Assembly: GCF_020215665.1 (NCBI RefSeq)
Contig: NZ_CP084061.1
Coordinates: forward strand, 4,679,001-4,743,000
DNA length: 64,000 nucleotides
DNA from: Blautia parvula
GTDB taxonomy: Bacteria; Bacillota; Clostridia; Lachnospirales; Lachnospiraceae
Reading direction: 5' to 3'
The notes under the pieces are model-generated. The model made no database searches. It saw only the letters and a list, made by a program, of their open reading frames with translations, and had not been told where the DNA came from. The position numbers and the translations under genes are program-made. This document shows, piece by piece, positions 61,205-64,000 of this stretch (position 1 is its first letter; every line of letters begins with the position of its first letter).

Positions 61205-61878
61205 GCGGTTTTTCCTCCAATTTTATAACCCACTCCCCTTACGGTTTTGATACAGTCACCGGCGCTTCCCAGCTTTTGGCGCAGGGTGCGGACGTGGACA
61301 TCAATGGTTCGGCTCTCCCCGTCAAATTCATATCCCCAGATGCGGTCCAGAAGCTGGGCTCTGGTAAATACGGTCTCCTGTTCCGACAGAAGGAGGCAGA
61401 GCAGTTCAAATTCTTTCAGGGTCAGGATGATCTCTGTGCCGTCCACCCGCACGATATGGCGCGAGGGGCAGACGTAGAGGGAGCCGAGGCGGTATTCCGG
61501 AATCTTTTCCTGTTCCTGGCTGCGGCGCAGCAGGGCACGGATGCGGGAAATCAGTTCCATCATCCGGAAAGGTTTCGGAATATAGTCGTCGGCTCCGTTG
61601 TCGAGTCCCAGTACCGTGTCATATTCACTTCCCTTTGCGGTCAGCATGATAACGGGAAGCTTTTTCGTGTCTCTGGATGTGCGGAGCTTTTTTAATATGC
61701 TCAGCCCGTCCTCCTCCGGAAGCATGATATCCAGGAGCACCAGGGAGGGGACAGCCACGGACATGGCATCCCAGAAGTCAGAGGGCCGTGCAAAGCCTTC
61801 CGCTTCCAGGCCCTGGCTGTTCAGGGTGTAAGTGACCAGTTCCCGGATATTTTCATCGTCCTCTACAAGATAAATCAA
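61201..61878 (-). CDS. phoB: Phosphate-regulon response regulator PhoB/PhoP
   Basis: 225 aa. The receiver domain has acidic pocket LVEDDENI, phospho-Asp in LVLLDIMLPEEDG near 51 and conserved Lys in IPKPFRMMELI. The C-terminal OmpR-type winged helix covers about 125-222 (LTLKEFELLCLLLSEQETVFTRAQLL, GESRTIDVHVRTLRQKL). A TTG at 61878, five bases after GAGGTGA, begins exactly at the conserved start (IYLVEDD). An ATG at 61920 in frame overlaps phoU and lacks a ribosome site. Confidence 0.93.
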   Translation of the reverse strand: MIYLVEDDENIRELVTYTLNSQGLEAEGFARPSDFWDAMSVAVPSLVLLDIMLPEEDGLSILKKLRTSRDTKKLPVIMLTAKGSEYDTVLGLDNGADDYIPKPFRMMELISRIRALLRRSQEQEKIPEYRLGSLYVCPSRHIVRVDGTEIILTLKEFELLCLLLSEQETVFTRAQLLDRIWGYEFDGESRTIDVHVRTLRQKLGSAGDCIKTVRGVGYKIGGKTA

Positions 61879-61888
61879 TTTATTCACC

Positions 61889-62560
61889 TCATTCTTTTTC
61901 CGTATCCAGATGATGTTCATCGCTTTTATGGATACCTGTTATGGAATATTGTACCCATTCTGCCACATTTACGGCATGATCGCCAATCCGTTCAAAATAC
62001 TTGGCGGCCATGAGAATATCCAGGGCGGCCCTTGGGTCCACGTTATTTTTCCGAATCAGATCCAGCAGCTCGCCTTTTACCTTGTTGAAGAGGTCATCCA
62101 CTATATCATCGGAGATGACCACAGATTCCGCCAGCTCCAGATCATTTTTAACAAATGCATCTACGCTTAAGGTTACCATGCGGATGGTAGCTGCCGCCAT
62201 GTCATGAATCTGTACTTTACTGCTGATGCTGCTGCTGACAATATATGGAGCCAGGTCTGCAATATCTGCTGCCTGGTCACCGATGCGCTCCAGGTCGGAG
62301 ATCATTTTAAGGGCAGCAGATATGATTCTCAGATCGCGTGCTACGGGCTGCTGCTGTAAAAGAAGGCGCATACAGATATTTTCAATCTCCCGCTCTTTCT
62401 CATCAATTTCACCCTCCATGGCAGCTACCTTTTTCACAACATCCCGCTCCGGCTGATCCAGTGCCTGGGCGGCCAGAGTGATGGCCTGTTCACACAGGCT
62501 TCCCATTTTGATCAGTTCTACATGAAGCTGTTCTAATTGTTTGTCAAATCTTGTGCGCAT
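61889..62560 (-). CDS. phoU: Phosphate transport regulator PhoU
   Basis: 223 aa all-helical protein made of two PhoU repeats with metal-binding EKEREIEN/DLERIGDQAADIAD (about 62-105) and YFERIGDHAVNVAEWV near 190. It links Pst transporter activity to PhoR, keeping the kinase silent when phosphate is plentiful. ATG 62560 follows GGGAGG; in-frame upstream ATGs run into pstB. Gap to pstB is a single base, to phoB 10 bases. Confidence 0.95.
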   Translation of the reverse strand: MRTRFDKQLEQLHVELIKMGSLCEQAITLAAQALDQPERDVVKKVAAMEGEIDEKEREIENICMRLLLQQQPVARDLRIISAALKMISDLERIGDQAADIADLAPYIVSSSISSKVQIHDMAAATIRMVTLSVDAFVKNDLELAESVVISDDIVDDLFNKVKGELLDLIRKNNVDPRAALDILMAAKYFERIGDHAVNVAEWVQYSITGIHKSDEHHLDTEKE

Positions 62561-62561
62561 A

Positions 62562-63320
62562 TCAACCAAACCTCCCTGTAATATAGTCCTCTGTGCGTTT
62601 ATCCTTTGGCATTGAGAATATTTGTTCTGTTTCACCGTACTCCACAATCTCGCCCAGCAGGAAAAAGGCAGTTTTATCGGAAATACGGGCTGCCTGCTGC
62701 ATATTGTGGGTAACCATGACAATGGTGTAATCCTTTTTCAGTTCCACTGCCAGGTCTTCAATCTTGGATGTGGATATAGGGTCAAGGGCGGATGTGGGTT
62801 CATCCATAAGGAGGACTTCCGGCTGGACAGCCAGCGCTCTTGCGATGCAGAGCCTCTGCTGCTGGCCACCGGACATGCCCAGAGCGTTCTGCTTCAGGCG
62901 GTCTTTTGTCTCATCCCAGATGGCAGCATCCCGCAGGGATCTCTCCACAATGTCATCCAGCTTTGCCTTGGAATGGATACCGTGGGTGCGGGGGCCGAAT
63001 GCAATGTTATCGTAAATACTCATGGGGAAGGGATTGGGCTTCTGGAACACCATGCCTACCCTTTTCCGCAGCAGGTTTACATCCATTCTGCCGTAAATAT
63101 CCTCGCCATCCAGTAAAATACTGCCCTCGATACGGCAGCCCTCAACCAGGTCATTCATGCGGTTCAGGGATTTTAAAAGTGTGGATTTACCGCAGCCGGA
63201 GGGGCCGATGAAGGCGGTGATCTTATTTTCCGGTATCTTTAAATTTATGTTCTTCAGCGCCTTAAAGTCTGTATAATACAGATCCAGGCTGCTGATGGAT
63301 ATCTTTTCCGTATTGTTCAT
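62562..63320 (-). CDS. pstB: Phosphate ABC transporter ATP-binding protein
   Basis: 252 aa. Walker [10 protein letters not shown] near 38-46, Q-loop [18 protein letters not shown] signature [17 protein letters not shown] near 147-163, Walker [13 protein letters not shown] near 170-181 and the switch His in VTHNMQQA. PstB-specific [16 protein letters not shown] identifies the phosphate family. Start at 63320 with AAAGGAATG upstream; a longer in-frame reading overlaps pstA. Confidence 0.97.
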   Translation of the reverse strand: MNNTEKISISSLDLYYTDFKALKNINLKIPENKITAFIGPSGCGKSTLLKSLNRMNDLVEGCRIEGSILLDGEDIYGRMDVNLLRKRVGMVFQKPNPFPMSIYDNIAFGPRTHGIHSKAKLDDIVERSLRDAAIWDETKDRLKQNALGMSGGQQQRLCIARALAVQPEVLLMDEPTSALDPISTSKIEDLAVELKKDYTIVMVTHNMQQAARISDKTAFFLLGEIVEYGETEQIFSMPKDKRTEDYITGRFG

Positions 63321-63321
63321 A

Positions 63322-64000
63322 TTACATTCCTTTCGCCAGTTTTTTTGCCAGAGTGCCGGAAATCCAGTTGATGACCAGCACCAGCAGAAGCAGTACAACA
63401 GAGACAGCGTAGGCCTGGTCCATATACAGACCCTCTCTGGAGAGATTGTACATATGGACAGCCAGTGTGGAGCCTGAGGACATTACGCTTGATGGTACCT
63501 CAGCCACAGCTCCCGCGGTATAGATCAGAGCGGCTGTCTCGCCTACGATCCTGCCCACAGACAGGATAACACCGGCCAGTATGCCGGGAACGGCGCTGGG
63601 CAGTACGATGCGGAAGACGGTGCGCAGTTTTCCGGCGCCCAGGCCAAAGCTTCCCTCACGGAAGGAGTCCGGAACGGATTTCAGGGCCTCCTCTGTGGTC
63701 CGCATTATGAGGGGAAGGATCATGATAGACAGTGTCAGGGCACCGGCCAGCAGAGAATATCCCCATTTTAGTGTGGTCACAAAGAAGAGGGCGCCAAACA
63801 GTCCGTATACGATAGAAGGAATACCGGACAGGGTCTCTGTGGTAAGGCGGATGATCTCCACGAATTTGTTCCCGCGTTTGGCGTATTCCACCAGATAGAT
63901 GGCAGAGAAGATACCAAGGGGGACAGCGATCAGCAGAGATAAAAAGGTGATGACCAAGGTATTGATAATGGAGGGCATCATGGACGCATTCTCCGACGTA
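63322..64000 (-). CDS. pstA: Phosphate ABC transporter permease PstA, 5' end cut off by the window
   Basis: The visible ~226 residues contain the PstA permease domain: [20 protein letters not shown], then [15 protein letters not shown], the EAA-like loop [20 protein letters not shown] and [19 protein letters not shown]. The frame continues without a stop to the edge, and the ATG at 63981 sits inside a conserved region, so the start lies beyond the window, presumably preceded by pstC and pstS. It ends one base before pstB. Confidence 0.95.
   Translation of the reverse strand, partial: TSENASMMPSIINTLVITFLSLLIAVPLGIFSAIYLVEYAKRGNKFVEIIRLTTETLSGIPSIVYGLFGALFFVTTLKWGYSLLAGALTLSIMILPLIMRTTEEALKSVPDSFREGSFGLGAGKLRTVFRIVLPSAVPGILAGVILSVGRIVGETAALIYTAGAVAEVPSSVMSSGSTLAVHMYNLSREGLYMDQAYAVSVVLLLLVLVINWISGTLAKKLAKGM

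Noticed and set aside
63322-63981. pstA starting at 63981
   Set aside because: The frame stays open to the window edge and the Met lies within the conserved permease segment.

Overview
The window is a low-to-mid-GC Firmicutes chromosome segment. The gene set (short-form HisG with HisZ, SpmB, DeoR/PTS fructose operon, YesMN-type sugar sensing, PocR-AraC regulator, PduL) and the frequent AGGAGG ribosome sites fit a gut Lachnospiraceae, perhaps Blautia-like. The genus is inference. There are no rRNA or tRNA genes, no CRISPR array, no insertion sequence and no phage genes that I can support.

Layout. 1-5.6 kb: end of pth, mfd and a PrsA-like lipoprotein, a housekeeping block. 5.6-15.3 kb: LysR regulator divergent from a split chromate-type transporter pair; a PocR-AraC regulator; a minus-strand hexosamine/galactose kinase plus nucleotidyltransferase pair; a MATE pump; an isolated spmB; a hybrid sensor kinase. 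15.5-22.1 kb: histidine operon hisZ-G-C-B-H-A-F-I-E, with hisD missing. 22.2-29.7 kb: AraC-regulated ABC sugar importer with a GH4 alpha-galactosidase-type enzyme and two sugar oxidoreductases. 29.8-32.5 kb: a membrane protein with a J-like tail, an orphan PduL acyltransferase and an Rpn-like nuclease. 32.6-38.5 kb: complete fructose regulon fruK-fruA-ptsH-ptsI-fruR with its own HPr and enzyme I. 38.6-50.2 kb: a visibly AT-richer sugar island (AraC, URO-D-like protein, YesM/YesN two-component system, ABC importer, a fused isomerase-dehydrogenase, a second dehydrogenase). 50.2-56.3 kb: FabT-like MarR regulator, DUF885 metallohydrolase, duplicated-domain lipoprotein, thioredoxin-reductase-like protein and galactokinase. 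56.3-59.5 kb: a gene-poor stretch with a DnaA-box cluster, a 74-bp tandem array, a PadR/HAAS-type pair with a clear operator, a 234-bp inverted repeat and a 38-bp tandem array. 59.5-64 kb: minus-strand pstA-pstB-phoU-phoB-phoR phosphate block, running off the right edge.

How the genes work together. The two ABC clusters and the fructose operon each carry transport, first catabolic steps and a dedicated regulator. The fructose operon is self-contained for phosphotransfer. Its HPr keeps His15 but has Arg at position 46, so it should be blind to HPr kinase. Phased direct repeats 105 bp apart at its promoter look like FruR operators. The least explained parts are the repeat-rich 56.3-59.5 kb stretch, the isomerase-dehydrogenase fusion and the URO-D-like protein in a sugar locus.
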